Assembly (NCBI GenBank): GCA_028696365.1 | Contig: JAQVHG010000001.1 | Coordinates: forward strand, 5,868-69,867 | Direction of reading: 5' to 3' | Length of the DNA: 64,000 bases | From: Methanofollis sp. | Lineage (GTDB): Archaea > Halobacteriota > Methanomicrobia > Methanomicrobiales > Methanofollaceae | Shown: positions 45,703 through 55,523 of the stretch, piece after piece | How the letters are laid out: each line of letters starts with the position of its first letter | Position numbering within the stretch: the first letter of the stretch is position 1 | The notes under the pieces: generated by a model | What the model was told of the DNA's origin: nothing | Seen by the model: only the letters and a program-made list of their open reading frames with translations | Databases searched by the model: none | Translations under genes and position numbers: made by a program

Positions 45703-48700
45703 TTACCGCCTCCTGTACCAGAACCCAGCAGCGACCGCTCCAAGGATCGCAAGTACCAGGACGAAGGCAAGCAGCGGCGTACCGGTCATGGAGGCGAGAG
45801 ACGATTCCTTCGTCTGCTCCTTCATGACCTTCCCGCTCACCGTCTCGCCGGAGTCACTGGACTGAGCACCCTGTTCAGCAGGAGACTGCCCGCTCGTGCC
45901 AAACCCGGCCGACGCAGCGGTTGTGTTGGTGGCGGCATTGTCTTTTCCGGTGTTCTCCTCTTTCTCGGCGACAACATCACCGTCAGTCTTCTGCTGCGGA
46001 GCGGGATCCCAGTCTCCACCACCGCCAGAAGAACTAGAACTCCGCTGCTGCGGAACGCTGCTGGCCACCCCGTCGATATACTCGCCAAGGACAAGGTTCC
46101 CGCAGGTATGGTGACAGCAGGTCACGCCATGCGCATCCACCGACTTCTGGTACTCCTTGGCAAGGTTCTGCTTCACCGCCTCACTTGGATTCCAGTTGCC
46201 AGTGCGGGCCGCGTCCAGCATCCGGGCGGCCATGGACTGGAAGGCATGGGGGTTGTTGCTGTCCATGTACTCGGTGACCCCAAGGTCATGGCAGTCCTCC
46301 ACATACGCCTCATAGACGCTGTCCCACATCTCGCCGGTGATGAGATCTGGCATGCTCACGTCCCAGACCCACATATTCTCAACAAATCCGTCCATATAAC
46401 GGGCACCGTCAGACCCGTGTTCCATCATGCCCTTGATCCAGGCAGGGTTGAGGTAGCGCGAGTAGAGGTCGCGGCTGACAAATTTCTCCAGGGTCTCGAC
46501 CACTTCACCATCGGGATCCCTGAGATTGTTGATGTACATCTCTGGTGCATTGCCGGAGACATGCTCGATTGCCAGGCTCAATCCGCCGAAATAGGCGGCG
46601 ACCTGTGAGTGATCAAGCGCCCCGTAGAGGTTGGACGATCTGCTGAAGACCCCGCAGTCGACGTCGCCCAGGTTTTCTTTGAAGACGTCGGTATACTGCT
46701 CTCCCCAAATCTCTGTGCCATAGATGTAGCCCATTCTGTTGATGAAGAGGTCGGCGATCTTCTGCCGGTCTTCCCAGGTGTCGCTGGCGCCGATGGCACG
46801 TTCAATACCGGTACCATAGGAGTCGGGCGGGGGACAGAAGATACGGGCACGTGAGAGTTGGCGCGCCTCGTCCTCAGTGTACCCAGCCTCTCGAAGGCTC
46901 TGATATATCGCCTCGGCATGTACTTTCACGTAGTTTGGCGTTGCACCGTCGTCGGCCTCAGCGGCAAGCCGTACCGCCTTCTCGATGAGTTCGAGTTTGC
47001 TGCCGTACAGATCACGGTACGGACCCGAGGTGGTGACCAGCACATCGATCCTGGGCCGACCGAGTTCGGAGGATGGGATGAGTTCCACGTCTTTCACACG
47101 GTTGCGCGTGTCCCAGACCGGCTGGACGCCGAGCATCGCGAAGATCTCTGATTCCATGATGCCCTGGGTGCGCGAGGTCTCGCACGACCAGAGGAGGAAG
47201 GCGACCTTGTCTGGATATTCACCATCCGCCTCAAGTTGGATCTGGAGCAGGTCGTCGCCCATCTCTTTTCCTACCTCCCATGCCGCACGCGTTGGGACTG
47301 TTCGGTCGTCGAAGGTGTGGAGGTTCCTGCCGGTCGGCAGGGCGTCTGGATTTCTTATAGGGTCTCCGTTCGGACCGGGTGGGATATATTTCGCCTCAAG
47401 TGCGTCGAGGATCCGCGGGATCTCGACAGAACACGCATTGATACGCTCGAGGTATCCCAGGGCCAGGTCAAGGTCGGAGGTGATGGCAGACGACGTGGTC
47501 CCGAGCACCTCCAACTGGGCGCTTGCCGGTGATGTGCCGTTGAGGACCACGGCGCTGAGGAGCACGGTTGACGCGCCTTTGGCCTGGTCGACCGTGACGA
47601 CGTGTTCTTTATACTCCTGTCCGAGCATCGCCTCGATCATCGCGACCAGGCTCTCTCCTTCCGGCACCTCACTGAGGACATGAGCCCCGTACGGCATGAG
47701 GGTGGTCTTCATCTCCCGCAGATACCTGCTGAGGTCTGGGAGGAATGCCTCAAAGGCGTCGGGATCGTCCTGCAGGGTGGTCAGGTCGACGTCAAGAGCA
47801 CGGTCAAGGCGCTGTTCCTGCACGGCGGCAAGAATTTCTTCTTTGTACTGGGCCTTCACCGCATCGTCGGCGACCGACCCATAGTTTGCGATGGAATCCT
47901 CAAGGTCTGCAAATGAGCCATAGAGCCCTGAGGGGACAATGACCGGCGTCATGAAATCGACAACGGCCATGTTCGCACGGCGGGAACTGGACGTCCCCGG
48001 TGCATCCATCGGCACGATGTGGATGTGCGGCATGTCGCCGTTCATGATCGCTCCCCAGTCGTCGGCGGCAAGGCCTGCCTCTTTCCCTGGCATCAGCACC
48101 ATGTTGGAGAAGACAGAGAAGATCGCGTCGGCTTCATGGACTTGATCCATGTACCGGTAGAAGGCAAGGCACTGGTGCGTGGGAGGGACTGAGCCATCGT
48201 GATAGATCGTGCCGTCGTCCTGGTTCCAGCCCCACAATGGATGAGGCGCAAGGACGACATTGCCGTACGTGATGGTTGGGATGACGAGTGAGCCGTCATG
48301 GACCATGATCTCTCCTGGCGGCGGCCCCCAGACCGCGATCATCTCGTCCTGTTTTTCCTGGGGGAGGGTGTGGAACCACTCAAGGTACTGCGATTCTGGT
48401 ATCAGGATGCAGTCTCCCTGCTGAACACGCTGTTCCAGGATCTCAGGGGCCCACGTCGCGATGTTGTGGCCTCTGGTCTTCATCAATGTCGCAAGTTCGT
48501 CGGCGTCAGGGAGGGGTTCTGAGCCGAGGTCGTAGCCGCGCTCTTGCATCGCACCGAGCAGTGCCGAGAGACTAGCGGGTGCGTCGAGGTAATAATCGAT
48601 GTCGGCGCCGACATTGACTTTCCCGCCGGCTGCGGCATAGTAGGGGATCACAATCTTCTTCTCGCCATTGGAGGCGCGATGGAGCCTGGCCCACCCAAGG

Positions 48701-50508
48701 ACTCGCTCGGTCAGCCATGCCACCTGGTCGTCGATCGGTTTGTTGCAGAGGGTACCGGTATCTGAGTTCAGTTCCTTGGCGGCGATGACGATCGGTTCGA
48801 TGAGACCGTCCTGTTCTGCATAACTTAACTGGTATCTTTGTCTGAGGTCGACGCCATGAGGGCTGTTCCTCCATGTTGTCTCATTCGTATAGAAGAGCCC
48901 AAAGGCGTTGAATGTGGGGACATTCAGTTTCTGCAGGTCTTCGATACCGCGTTCTGGATCCTTGGAATTGAGCCTATGGCCTCCGGTCGAGACTCGAACC
49001 GCGGTTTCAATAAGCGCTTCATCGTCTTTGAAGAAATATCCAACTCCCATAGGATCTTTACGACTATAGGTGGCCACAATGACATTTGCACCCTTATCCT
49101 CGAACGACCTGATCACACCATCAAAGAGCGCTCTGTCTCGATCAAGGTACTTGAATGAACTGAACATGATCCCGACGGTCGGCGCTGCGGCGTCATAGGT
49201 GTCTGTGGTCGTATACCAGTCCAGATAACTGGCAGAGTCGAAAAAAATCCCGGGTGCGTCGGGGTGATAGATCCCATAGATCGGACGTTCTTCAGGTGGC
49301 TCCACGCTCATACTGAGATTGCAATAGGTTACACCAATAAAACGGGCAAGGTTGTTGCCATTTTTCTCCGAAATGTATGTAATATACTCCTGGATCGTGG
49401 AGAATTCGTCGTCTGCAGGATCGACAGTATGAAGATGATAACTCTGTTCTAGCGCGCCACAGGCAATGACCTCGGCACCTTTCTCCCTGGCCTGCATCAC
49501 AGTGTCTTTAAGTGCGTTAAGGGCTGTTGGAGTTAGATGGTAGAGGATAATAACATCTGAATTTCCGAGATCAAAGGGGGAATCTTTGTATGATGTAGCC
49601 AGATACGCGGTCGCGTTTATCTCCGCACTGATGAAAGGGTCGTCGGCGACGGTATTCATCAACTTGACTTCAGAATTACCCTTTGTGACAAAACTGATCT
49701 CTGGCCTGTCGGCGGGAGGCACTGGTGCGGTGAGGTTGTGGGATGTCCCATATCCGACTTCGTCCAGTGCGAGGATGAGATTGTTGAGGTTCTCCTCTCC
49801 GCCGTAGAGCCAGTACCTGGTCATGTTCTCGTCTACAGGGATACCGGCAGCAGGACCGTCACTGAGACCAAAGGTGATCACGGTGGCGTTCTCATTCAGG
49901 GTGGCATTGACCGATTCCACGGTGGTGTTGTCGAGTGATGCCAGGAATAGAAGGCTCTCATTGGAAAAGTCGTATAGGAGCGCACTTGTCTCGTTGAGGA
50001 GCGTCACGTTCAGGGGCGCGGCGGCCGCAACAGTGTCCAGGGCTTTAGGTATACTGGTTTCGTTGACGACAAAGGTAAGGCGGTGGAGCGTCTTGTTCTC
50101 TTCCAGTACGGTGGTGTTGGAGTCCTCGATCAGGGTGCTGTTCGATGCTTCCTCCAGCACCTCTGGAGTCACGGTCACCACAGGGGTGGCGTTCTCTGCG
50201 GCGGGAACCTCCTCGGTAATGTTCGCGGTCGACTCAGGGGTAATGTTCTCCGCGACGGGGTCAGCGACATCCTCTGCAGAAGTGTTCCCTGCTCCACCAC
50301 CTATACTCTCGGTGGTATTCACCGACGTTTGATCGTCCGTGTGGGGAGGAGTGGTGATGTCGTTGTCGTCTCCGTCCAGGGTGGTGTTGGAGGTCTCGCC
50401 CTCTTCAGGGACGGTGCCGCGTTCCAGTAGGACGTCAGGTGCGTACGCTCCCACACACTGGAAGATCAGCAGCAGGACGAGAAGGCATGCAATGATGGAC
50501 CGCTTCAT
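45703..50508 (-). CDS. Surface-anchored CobN/BchH-like chelatase-family protein
   Basis: A protein of about 1601 residues with a signal peptide (SIIACLLVLLLIFQCVGA), a Thr/Asn/Glu-rich stalk with many N-x-S/T sequons to about residue 200, a full-length CobN-family body and a C-terminal membrane anchor (LLAFVLVLAILGAVAAGFW then RRR). So the body faces outside the cell. Family marks include GPPPGEIMVHDG, GNVVLAPHPLWGW and PPTHQCLAFYRYM. The HxGTHGxxE segment normally before LPGK is replaced by FSVFSNMVLMPGK (about residues 796-809). No ChlI/ChlD partner is near. It may bind metal or corrinoid rather than insert metal. The start is ATG 50508; a GTG at 50520 is possible. Confidence 0.85.
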   Translation of the reverse strand: MKRSIIACLLVLLLIFQCVGAYAPDVLLERGTVPEEGETSNTTLDGDDNDITTPPHTDDQTSVNTTESIGGGAGNTSAEDVADPVAENITPESTANITEEVPAAENATPVVTVTPEVLEEASNSTLIEDSNTTVLEENKTLHRLTFVVNETSIPKALDTVAAAAPLNVTLLNETSALLYDFSNESLLFLASLDNTTVESVNATLNENATVITFGLSDGPAAGIPVDENMTRYWLYGGEENLNNLILALDEVGYGTSHNLTAPVPPADRPEISFVTKGNSEVKLMNTVADDPFISAEINATAYLATSYKDSPFDLGNSDVIILYHLTPTALNALKDTVMQAREKGAEVIACGALEQSYHLHTVDPADDEFSTIQEYITYISEKNGNNLARFIGVTYCNLSMSVEPPEERPIYGIYHPDAPGIFFDSASYLDWYTTTDTYDAAAPTVGIMFSSFKYLDRDRALFDGVIRSFEDKGANVIVATYSRKDPMGVGYFFKDDEALIETAVRVSTGGHRLNSKDPERGIEDLQKLNVPTFNAFGLFYTNETTWRNSPHGVDLRQRYQLSYAEQDGLIEPIVIAAKELNSDTGTLCNKPIDDQVAWLTERVLGWARLHRASNGEKKIVIPYYAAAGGKVNVGADIDYYLDAPASLSALLGAMQERGYDLGSEPLPDADELATLMKTRGHNIATWAPEILEQRVQQGDCILIPESQYLEWFHTLPQEKQDEMIAVWGPPPGEIMVHDGSLVIPTITYGNVVLAPHPLWGWNQDDGTIYHDGSVPPTHQCLAFYRYMDQVHEADAIFSVFSNMVLMPGKEAGLAADDWGAIMNGDMPHIHIVPMDAPGTSSSRRANMAVVDFMTPVIVPSGLYGSFADLEDSIANYGSVADDAVKAQYKEEILAAVQEQRLDRALDVDLTTLQDDPDAFEAFLPDLSRYLREMKTTLMPYGAHVLSEVPEGESLVAMIEAMLGQEYKEHVVTVDQAKGASTVLLSAVVLNGTSPASAQLEVLGTTSSAITSDLDLALGYLERINACSVEIPRILDALEAKYIPPGPNGDPIRNPDALPTGRNLHTFDDRTVPTRAAWEVGKEMGDDLLQIQLEADGEYPDKVAFLLWSCETSRTQGIMESEIFAMLGVQPVWDTRNRVKDVELIPSSELGRPRIDVLVTTSGPYRDLYGSKLELIEKAVRLAAEADDGATPNYVKVHAEAIYQSLREAGYTEDEARQLSRARIFCPPPDSYGTGIERAIGASDTWEDRQKIADLFINRMGYIYGTEIWGEQYTDVFKENLGDVDCGVFSRSSNLYGALDHSQVAAYFGGLSLAIEHVSGNAPEMYINNLRDPDGEVVETLEKFVSRDLYSRYLNPAWIKGMMEHGSDGARYMDGFVENMWVWDVSMPDLITGEMWDSVYEAYVEDCHDLGVTEYMDSNNPHAFQSMAARMLDAARTGNWNPSEAVKQNLAKEYQKSVDAHGVTCCHHTCGNLVLGEYIDGVASSVPQQRSSSSSGGGGDWDPAPQQKTDGDVVAEKEENTGKDNAATNTTAASAGFGTSGQSPAEQGAQSSDSGETVSGKVMKEQTKESSLASMTGTPLLAFVLVLAILGAVAAGFWYRRR

Positions 50509-50735
50509 GGATGCGCACACTCCCGGGCATCATGAAAAGATCCTGACGGGCTGTAAGCCGCCTCTGCATACCAGGTGAATATTTCGACGCCCTCTCCAGA
50601 CATCGTGCCCTGCATTTCTATACCTGAGCGCGGAGGACTGATCCCCGCACCCTGATCTCCCGTCTCCCGAGCGATGTCTGCACTGCGGTGCCCGGGATCT
50701 GGTATTATTTTTCGTAGATCGACACTCGTGTACAT
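50505..50735 (-). CDS. Possible 76-aa leader ORF coupled to the CobN-like gene
   Basis: An open frame in the long leader, beginning MYTSVDLRKIIPDPGH, whose TGA overlaps the CobN-like ATG as ATGA, the same coupling used between real genes here. The N-terminal codons include rare CTA, CGA and ATA, which argues against coding. A shorter start (36 residues) also exists. It may be a leader peptide, a tiny gene or chance. Confidence 0.25.
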   Translation of the reverse strand: MYTSVDLRKIIPDPGHRSADIARETGDQGAGISPPRSGIEMQGTMSGEGVEIFTWYAEAAYSPSGSFHDARECAHP

Positions 50736-51015
50736 AGAATACCCTGTCTGAAATTTCTTTGAGCTGTGTTCAATTCAGGAAATAGAGATTGAATGGCGGG
50801 GTGCTGCACATTTCGTCTCTACTTGAGATCAAAATCGACATCCCAACCTGTGTACTTACAAAGCGGTTCGGGAACGATAATCTCTATCCAAAAAATCGTC
50901 CGAAATTGATTATATCCGAAAAATGTTCGATTTAGAGTAATTTTTTTGGGTAGATGAGAATTTTTAGGGCTTAGATCAATATAGAGGGGGCAAAGATCCC
51001 CAGATATAATTTCTA
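50736..51015. promoter_or_regulatory. Upstream region of the CobN-like operon
   Basis: AT-rich DNA. On the minus strand CGGATATAATCAATTTC near 50905-50915 is a TATA candidate, which would give a leader of more than 350 bases. Direct repeats of TCCGAAA flank it (50888, 50909). No known riboswitch is recognised. Confidence 0.35.
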
Positions 51016-51247
51016 GGCTCTGTAGAAACCCTCACCTCTTGTGTGGGAGAGATGTGTGTCATCCGCCTTCCCACTCTTTGACCGGGGGCGCTGCCCCTGG
51101 ACCCCCAGGATGAAGATAGGGCCGGGAAGACACCATCAATGATCGTGAAGAGCGTATTGCCGTCTGCCATCAATTGCTCGCGCGTCGGGGATCGGGGGGC
51201 GGCCAACCCCCCGCAGAGATGGCCATCCCGAGCATTTCTACAGAGCC
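51016..51247 (+). repeat. Family 1 MITE-like element, complete copy
   Basis: 232 bp, GGCTCTGTAGAAACCCTCA to GCATTTCTACAGAGCC. It is followed directly by another left half. Confidence 0.85.
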
Positions 51248-51382
51248 AGCGCTGTAGAAACCCTCACCCCTTCCTGGGTGTGAACATGACTCACCTACCT
51301 TCCTACATCTTTGGCCGGGGGCGAGTGCCACCCTGACCCCCTGAGACCACGATGAGGACGGGAAGGCAGAATAGATGACCAG
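51248..51382 (+). repeat. Family 1 element, left half only, in tandem
   Basis: It starts AGCGCTGTAGAAACCCTCA at the base after the previous copy and stops at GAATAGATGACCA, where unrelated or family 3-like sequence begins. Confidence 0.75.
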
Positions 51383-51936
51383 TCCCTCCCAAGGGAATAG
51401 TATAGATCCATGCCCTTTTCAGAGGCCCATGATATTTTCATCGTGTATCCTTGAGCCAGAGGATCTTCCCCTCCCCCTCTTTTTTCGAGATTGAAAGAGT
51501 ATGTTCATCAAGCAAATCATATATCAGATGAGAATAATATTTATTTCATATTACATACGCAGAAGTCCTATACTTCGCCGGTGAGGTGGTGCATCGTCAT
51601 TATGGTTGCACGTATGCACTGGATTGCACCGGGTTTGCACTTCAAGAATGTCACTGAACAGAAGGGTATTTTGAACTCTTTTCCTTCATCCATGGATTTT
51701 AATCCGGAATGTATTCTCATGTGCACTCATACACAGACCACACACGCCCACACCTGTAGCCTGACCGACCTGGGGTAGTGGGTGTGTCTCAATTTGAGTG
51801 CAATATAGTACTAGAGGAGAGAGAGATCTCTCTCCTCTCTTTAGATAAGATACTCTGAGCCTGTTTTTCCGTCCTTGTTCTTTGCATTTTTTCAGCGCAA
51901 TTTCAGTGCACATGAGGTGCAAATATGCAAATCATG
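51383..51936. other. Gene-free stretch
   Basis: About 550 bases. The first 70 resemble the family 3 end in reverse (ATATTTTCATCGTGTATCC). The rest is lower in GC, with a GAGAGAGATCTCTCTC palindrome near 51820. No convincing gene. Confidence 0.4.
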
Positions 51937-52164
51937 GCTCTGTAGAAACCCTCACCAATTCTTGGTGTGAGCGCAACTCAACCCCCTTCCCTCATCATCT
52001 CGCCGGGGGCTTGCCCCCGGACCCCCTGGATAGCGATGGGGACGGGAAGGCACAATGGACGACTGTGACGAGAGTGCTGCCGTCCTCGATGAATCGTGCC
52101 GCGGGGGGTTTGGGGGGTGCAGCCCCCCGCCACCGAGAGGAGCTAGGAGGATTTCTACAGAGCC
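51937..52164 (+). repeat. Family 1 MITE-like element, complete copy
   Basis: 228 bp, GGCTCTGTAGAAACCCTCA to GGATTTCTACAGAGCC. The flanks CAAATCAT and GAAATTAT match at six of eight bases, possibly a decayed target duplication. Confidence 0.85.
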
Positions 52165-52337
52165 GAAATTATCTTGAACTCACTACCGTTCGTATCTCGA
52201 AGATCGAAGATCTTCTTAAAGAGGAGATTTTCTGTCTACGACCTATCTTGGCATGAGGGGTGTGGGTGTGGGTGTGGGGGCGGCACGCCCCTCTCCGCTG
52301 GAATCCATCCAGAGGGTATCTATAAATCCTAAAGATT
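52165..52337 (+). repeat. Inverted 53-base module plus family 1 right half
   Basis: 52164-52217 is the reverse complement of the module at 24340-24392. It is followed by the right half of a family 1 element (about 52230-52328) with a short GTGTGG microsatellite at 52259-52278. Confidence 0.6.
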
Positions 52338-52447
52338 ACCCTGTAGAAACCCTCACTATTTCTCGGTGCGAGCGTGATTCAACCGCATTTCCCCATTTTC
52401 TCGCCGGGGGCGTTGCCCCCAAAATCCCGGAAGATTTCTACAGAGCC
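52338..52447 (+). repeat. Family 1 element, internally deleted (110 bp)
   Basis: It runs from CCCTGTAGAAACCCTCA to GATTTCTACAGAGCC and keeps only the left hairpin. Confidence 0.75.
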
Positions 52448-52560
52448 CAAACCATCTTCATCTGATCTGGTGGCGATCTTCTCCCTCACACTGGCCCCAT
52501 GATGAGGACGATAGGCCCTGTAGATTCCTCACCAATTCTTAGAGATCATCCCAAAACTCT

Positions 52561-52792
52561 GGCTCTGTAGAACCATCTTAATGATTCTCTTCGGCGGGGT
52601 GCGTGCCGCCCCCCCCCGAACCTCTACGTGAAGATAGATAGCAGACGGCATTACCCTCTCCATGATCATTGGTTGTGCTTTCCCAGCCCAATCTTCGTCC
52701 CAGAGGTCCGAGGGCAGAATCCCCAGTGTGAGCATGGAGGAAGGCGGAGGAATCATACTCGAACCAAGAAAAGTGAGGTTTTTTACACAGCC
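52561..52792 (-). repeat. Family 1 element, complete but diverged copy
   Basis: 232 bp, GGCTCTGTAGAACCATC to GAGGTTTTTTACACAGCC. It is abutted by a family 2 fragment on the left (ATCCCAAAACTCT) and by an extra terminal repeat (ATTCTACAAAGCC, 52797-52809) on the right. Confidence 0.75.
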
Positions 52793-52833
52793 GTGAATTC
52801 TACAAAGCCACGTCTCTGAAATCTTCAGAAGAA

Positions 52834-52914
52834 AAAACCAGACACACCCCCAAGGTGAAGGGGCGCACCAATGCGCCCCCAAGGTGTGTGAAAATTGTCT
52901 ATGATATATGTCAC
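52834..52914 (-). ncRNA. Structured hairpin with TATA box and T tract: terminator or small RNA
   Basis: On the minus strand a TATA-like CATATATC (52904-52911) is followed, at about initiation distance, by a strong two-part hairpin: outer arms ACACACC/GGTGTGT (52842-52848 with 52883-52889), inner arms GGGGCGCA/TGCGCCCC (52860-52867 with 52872-52879), loop CCAA. A T6 tract follows at 52834-52839. It may be a 50-base RNA or a second terminator for mcr. Confidence 0.4.
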
Positions 52915-52980
52915 AGTCCAGATACGCCTGCGTGATGTGGCGCATACACGCTGAGAATCTGGAAGAGTGGTTCGAAGATC

Positions 52981-53030
52981 ACGACTCTTTTTCAAACGTT
53001 TGAGGGAACGTGCAGAAAAAAAGAAGTCGT
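52981..53030 (-). terminator. Stem-loop and T-run terminator of the mcr operon
   Basis: Inverted arms ACGACT...TTTTTC and GAAAAA...AGTCGT bracket a 50-base stem-loop beginning eight bases after the mcrA stop. It includes a run of seven T on the transcribed strand (53016-53022). A typical position for the end of a highly expressed operon. Confidence 0.55.
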
Positions 53031-53037
53031 GGAGATC

Positions 53038-54744
53038 TCAGTTCTTGGCTGAGATGATGAGCGAGCGCTCGCCTGCAGGCTCGAACTCGCGGATCGCACC
53101 CTTTGCAAACTCCTTCCTCGGCTCAGCGAAGTTGAACTTGAGGGACGGGTCGGCGAAGGTGATCTTGACCAGCGGAGCGTAGCAGTACGCGTCGCCACGG
53201 CCGTAGTGGGCACCGCCGACGATAGCGGCGTATTCGCCCTGGTGACCGACGTTCATCGCGTAGTTCGGGTAGTTCGGGCCACGGAGTTCGCCCATCAGAC
53301 CGCGGTCAGGCTCCATGGAGAGGGAGTTGGCTGAACCGCACTGGTCCTGCAGGTCGTAGCCGAAGAAGCCAAGCCTCGACCAGGCGTCCTTGTGCAGGAG
53401 CATGGAGAGGTACCAGCCGTTGAGACCAGCGTTGGAGTTCCCGGTACTGATCGAGCAGGTCAGACCACAGGCTGCAGCCATGACACCGGCACGCTGGGAC
53501 CCACCGAAGTGGTCTTCCATCATGGTCGGGAACTGCTCGTACTGCTCCATGGCGTTGAGCGAGACCTCGGTGGCGAGGTCGTTGACAACGTCCTGGGTCG
53601 GCTTGAGCATGTTCTGGCCAGGCTGAGTGTAGTCGAAGCCGTACTTGTCCTTGAGGTAATCCATACCGTAGTAGGTGAACTCATCGAGGATGTTGTCGGT
53701 GTACGCCGCGGTGGCGTACTGAGTGAACCCGACACCGCCTGACATGTAGGATCCAAGCCAGATCTGGTCGAAGAGCATGGTCCCTGCACCGACGACCTCG
53801 AGGGCCGCCTTTGCGGGGTCGTTCGGGTACTTCCGGTTCGCCTGGATGATATCGGAGAAAAGACCGAACTTGATACCGCCTGGCTCGTTCGGGCCACGTG
53901 CACGACGGGCCGGGAGGATGGTACCCATCTGGACAACACCAGCGTGCTTTGCGGCGAAGGACAGGTCAGCGACTGCTGCCTCACCGGCGCACATACGGTA
54001 TGCGGCGATGAAGGACATCCCGATCTGCATCGCAGACCACCTGGAGGTGGTACCGCCGTCGCACGTCCTGGAGACGATAGTCGGGATGTGGATTGCCTGA
54101 TACATCGAGTTGCCGACCTCGGCCTTCAGCTCCTCAGCCTGATCGGCTGGGAAGAGCTTCTCGATGTCGAGGAGGAACTGGGGTTCGATGTCGTCGGCGA
54201 GCTCGTCGTCACCGGTGAAGACCTTGACGTAGCAGTCGTCGACAAGCCCTGGGTGGGTCTCGACCATGTGTTCCTGAACCACGGCTGCACCCGGCATGGC
54301 GTGGTTGAGGGTGTGGAGATACTCGTTGATCGTCTCAGGAGTGACCTCCTTGCCAAGCCTCTTCTGGAGAGTGGCGTGGGCCATGTCCATGCCGACGATG
54401 ACAGTCCTGCGGATGTCGTCCCAGAACTGCTGCATCGCAGAGTTATTGACGAAGTGCAGGTCGTCGCCCTCGACGAAGGTGCCAGTGCCTGAGACCTCGT
54501 AGGTCATCAGCTGGCGCTGACCCATCGGGATACCACCGAGGTGGCAGCGCTCAGGGTCGTACATGGAAATACCACGCTTGGCTTCGATTGCCTTGGTGGC
54601 TTCCATGAACTCGCGCTTTCTCGGGGACTGGCGGACGCCGTTGAAGTTGTAGAACTGAGTCTTCTCAGACTGGACGTCCTGTCCCTGGAACTTCTCTTTC
54701 AGTGACTTGAGGAACAGTTTCTGGGCTCTCTCAATCTTTGCCAT
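53038..54744 (-). CDS. mcrA: Methyl-coenzyme M reductase alpha subunit
   Basis: A 568-residue catalytic subunit that releases methane from methyl-CoM and CoB with coenzyme F430. Family sites visible: Gln157 in VVQEHM (Ni axial ligand by analogy), KHAG with the methylated His267, [10 protein letters not shown] with the methylated Arg283, GLTCSIST with Cys430, and [12 protein letters not shown] with the thioglycine position Gly462. The modification roles are known from other methanogens. The start at 54744 follows AGGAGGAG; upstream frame lies in mcrG. Last gene of mcrBDGA. Confidence 0.97.
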   Translation of the reverse strand: MAKIERAQKLFLKSLKEKFQGQDVQSEKTQFYNFNGVRQSPRKREFMEATKAIEAKRGISMYDPERCHLGGIPMGQRQLMTYEVSGTGTFVEGDDLHFVNNSAMQQFWDDIRRTVIVGMDMAHATLQKRLGKEVTPETINEYLHTLNHAMPGAAVVQEHMVETHPGLVDDCYVKVFTGDDELADDIEPQFLLDIEKLFPADQAEELKAEVGNSMYQAIHIPTIVSRTCDGGTTSRWSAMQIGMSFIAAYRMCAGEAAVADLSFAAKHAGVVQMGTILPARRARGPNEPGGIKFGLFSDIIQANRKYPNDPAKAALEVVGAGTMLFDQIWLGSYMSGGVGFTQYATAAYTDNILDEFTYYGMDYLKDKYGFDYTQPGQNMLKPTQDVVNDLATEVSLNAMEQYEQFPTMMEDHFGGSQRAGVMAAACGLTCSISTGNSNAGLNGWYLSMLLHKDAWSRLGFFGYDLQDQCGSANSLSMEPDRGLMGELRGPNYPNYAMNVGHQGEYAAIVGGAHYGRGDAYCYAPLVKITFADPSLKFNFAEPRKEFAKGAIREFEPAGERSLIISAKN

Positions 54745-54749
54745 TGCAA

Positions 54750-55514
54750 TCACTCCTCCTTGGGCATGAAGCCGTACTTGGTCCTCAGCGTGTGGATGCG
54801 CTGGATGTATTCGATGTATTCCTCGTCCTCGCGGAACGCAGTCCCGACGAGTGAGTGGAACATAGTGGTGTGCTCCTTGAGCCACTTCTCGTTCATCGGC
54901 TTGCCGACATCAACCGGGCGGTCGAGGGGGACACCGACCTGGTCCTTGACGTACTTGACGACACCGTCGTCGCCGAGGACACAGCGCTGGAGAGCGTCGA
55001 ACATCATGCCGTCCTCTGCAAGACGGAGGGAGTGACCGTGCACGGTCGCACCACGGATGCCTACGGTGGCCGGGTCGAACATCTCGGTCTCGATGAGGAA
55101 CTTGGCGTACTGGTCGAGGTCACGCTCGCGGCACTCGACGATCTGACGGCCAGAGAGCGTACCGGAGTCGATAGCACGGAAGCGGTACATCTCGGCGTAG
55201 GTCCTCTGGTATGGCTGCGAGGGTGCGTTGAACATAGAGTCTGCAAACTGGACGTACCTGACACGGTCGCCGGCCTTCGCACCGTCGGTCGGCTTGACGA
55301 TCTTGCGCATCGGGTCTTCGGGCTCCTGCTGCTCGGCCAGAGGCGGGTGAGCCGTTGGGTAGGCCGCACCAGGGGCACGGTGTCCAAGGATAAGGACGAC
55401 GTCCTCATCAGTTACTGAACGAAGTTTTTCGAGTTCGTGGCCGGGGTTCATCTGGTTGCGCCTATTCTGGGCAACAATCGAAGTTCCCGGACCATACTGT
55501 GGTTTGTATGCCAT
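54750..55514 (-). CDS. mcrG: Methyl-coenzyme M reductase gamma subunit
   Basis: A 254-residue structural subunit of the (alpha-beta-gamma)2 reductase, beginning [19 protein letters not shown], with the conserved [17 protein letters not shown] region that lines the substrate channel. Five bases separate it from mcrA and nine from mcrD. Family identity is unambiguous. Confidence 0.96.
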   Translation of the reverse strand: MAYKPQYGPGTSIVAQNRRNQMNPGHELEKLRSVTDEDVVLILGHRAPGAAYPTAHPPLAEQQEPEDPMRKIVKPTDGAKAGDRVRYVQFADSMFNAPSQPYQRTYAEMYRFRAIDSGTLSGRQIVECRERDLDQYAKFLIETEMFDPATVGIRGATVHGHSLRLAEDGMMFDALQRCVLGDDGVVKYVKDQVGVPLDRPVDVGKPMNEKWLKEHTTMFHSLVGTAFREDEEYIEYIQRIHTLRTKYGFMPKEE

Positions 55515-55523
55515 TTTGTAACC

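Noticed and set aside
50736..51015. Cobalamin or NiCo riboswitch upstream of the CobN-like gene
   Set aside because: I could not identify the conserved B12-box or NiCo aptamer core; only an AT-rich promoter region is supportable.
51491..51778. A 95-codon frame in the gap before the mcr side repeats
   Set aside because: Codon use and composition do not resemble coding DNA here, there is no ribosome site, and part of it is low-GC DNA without homology that I recognise.
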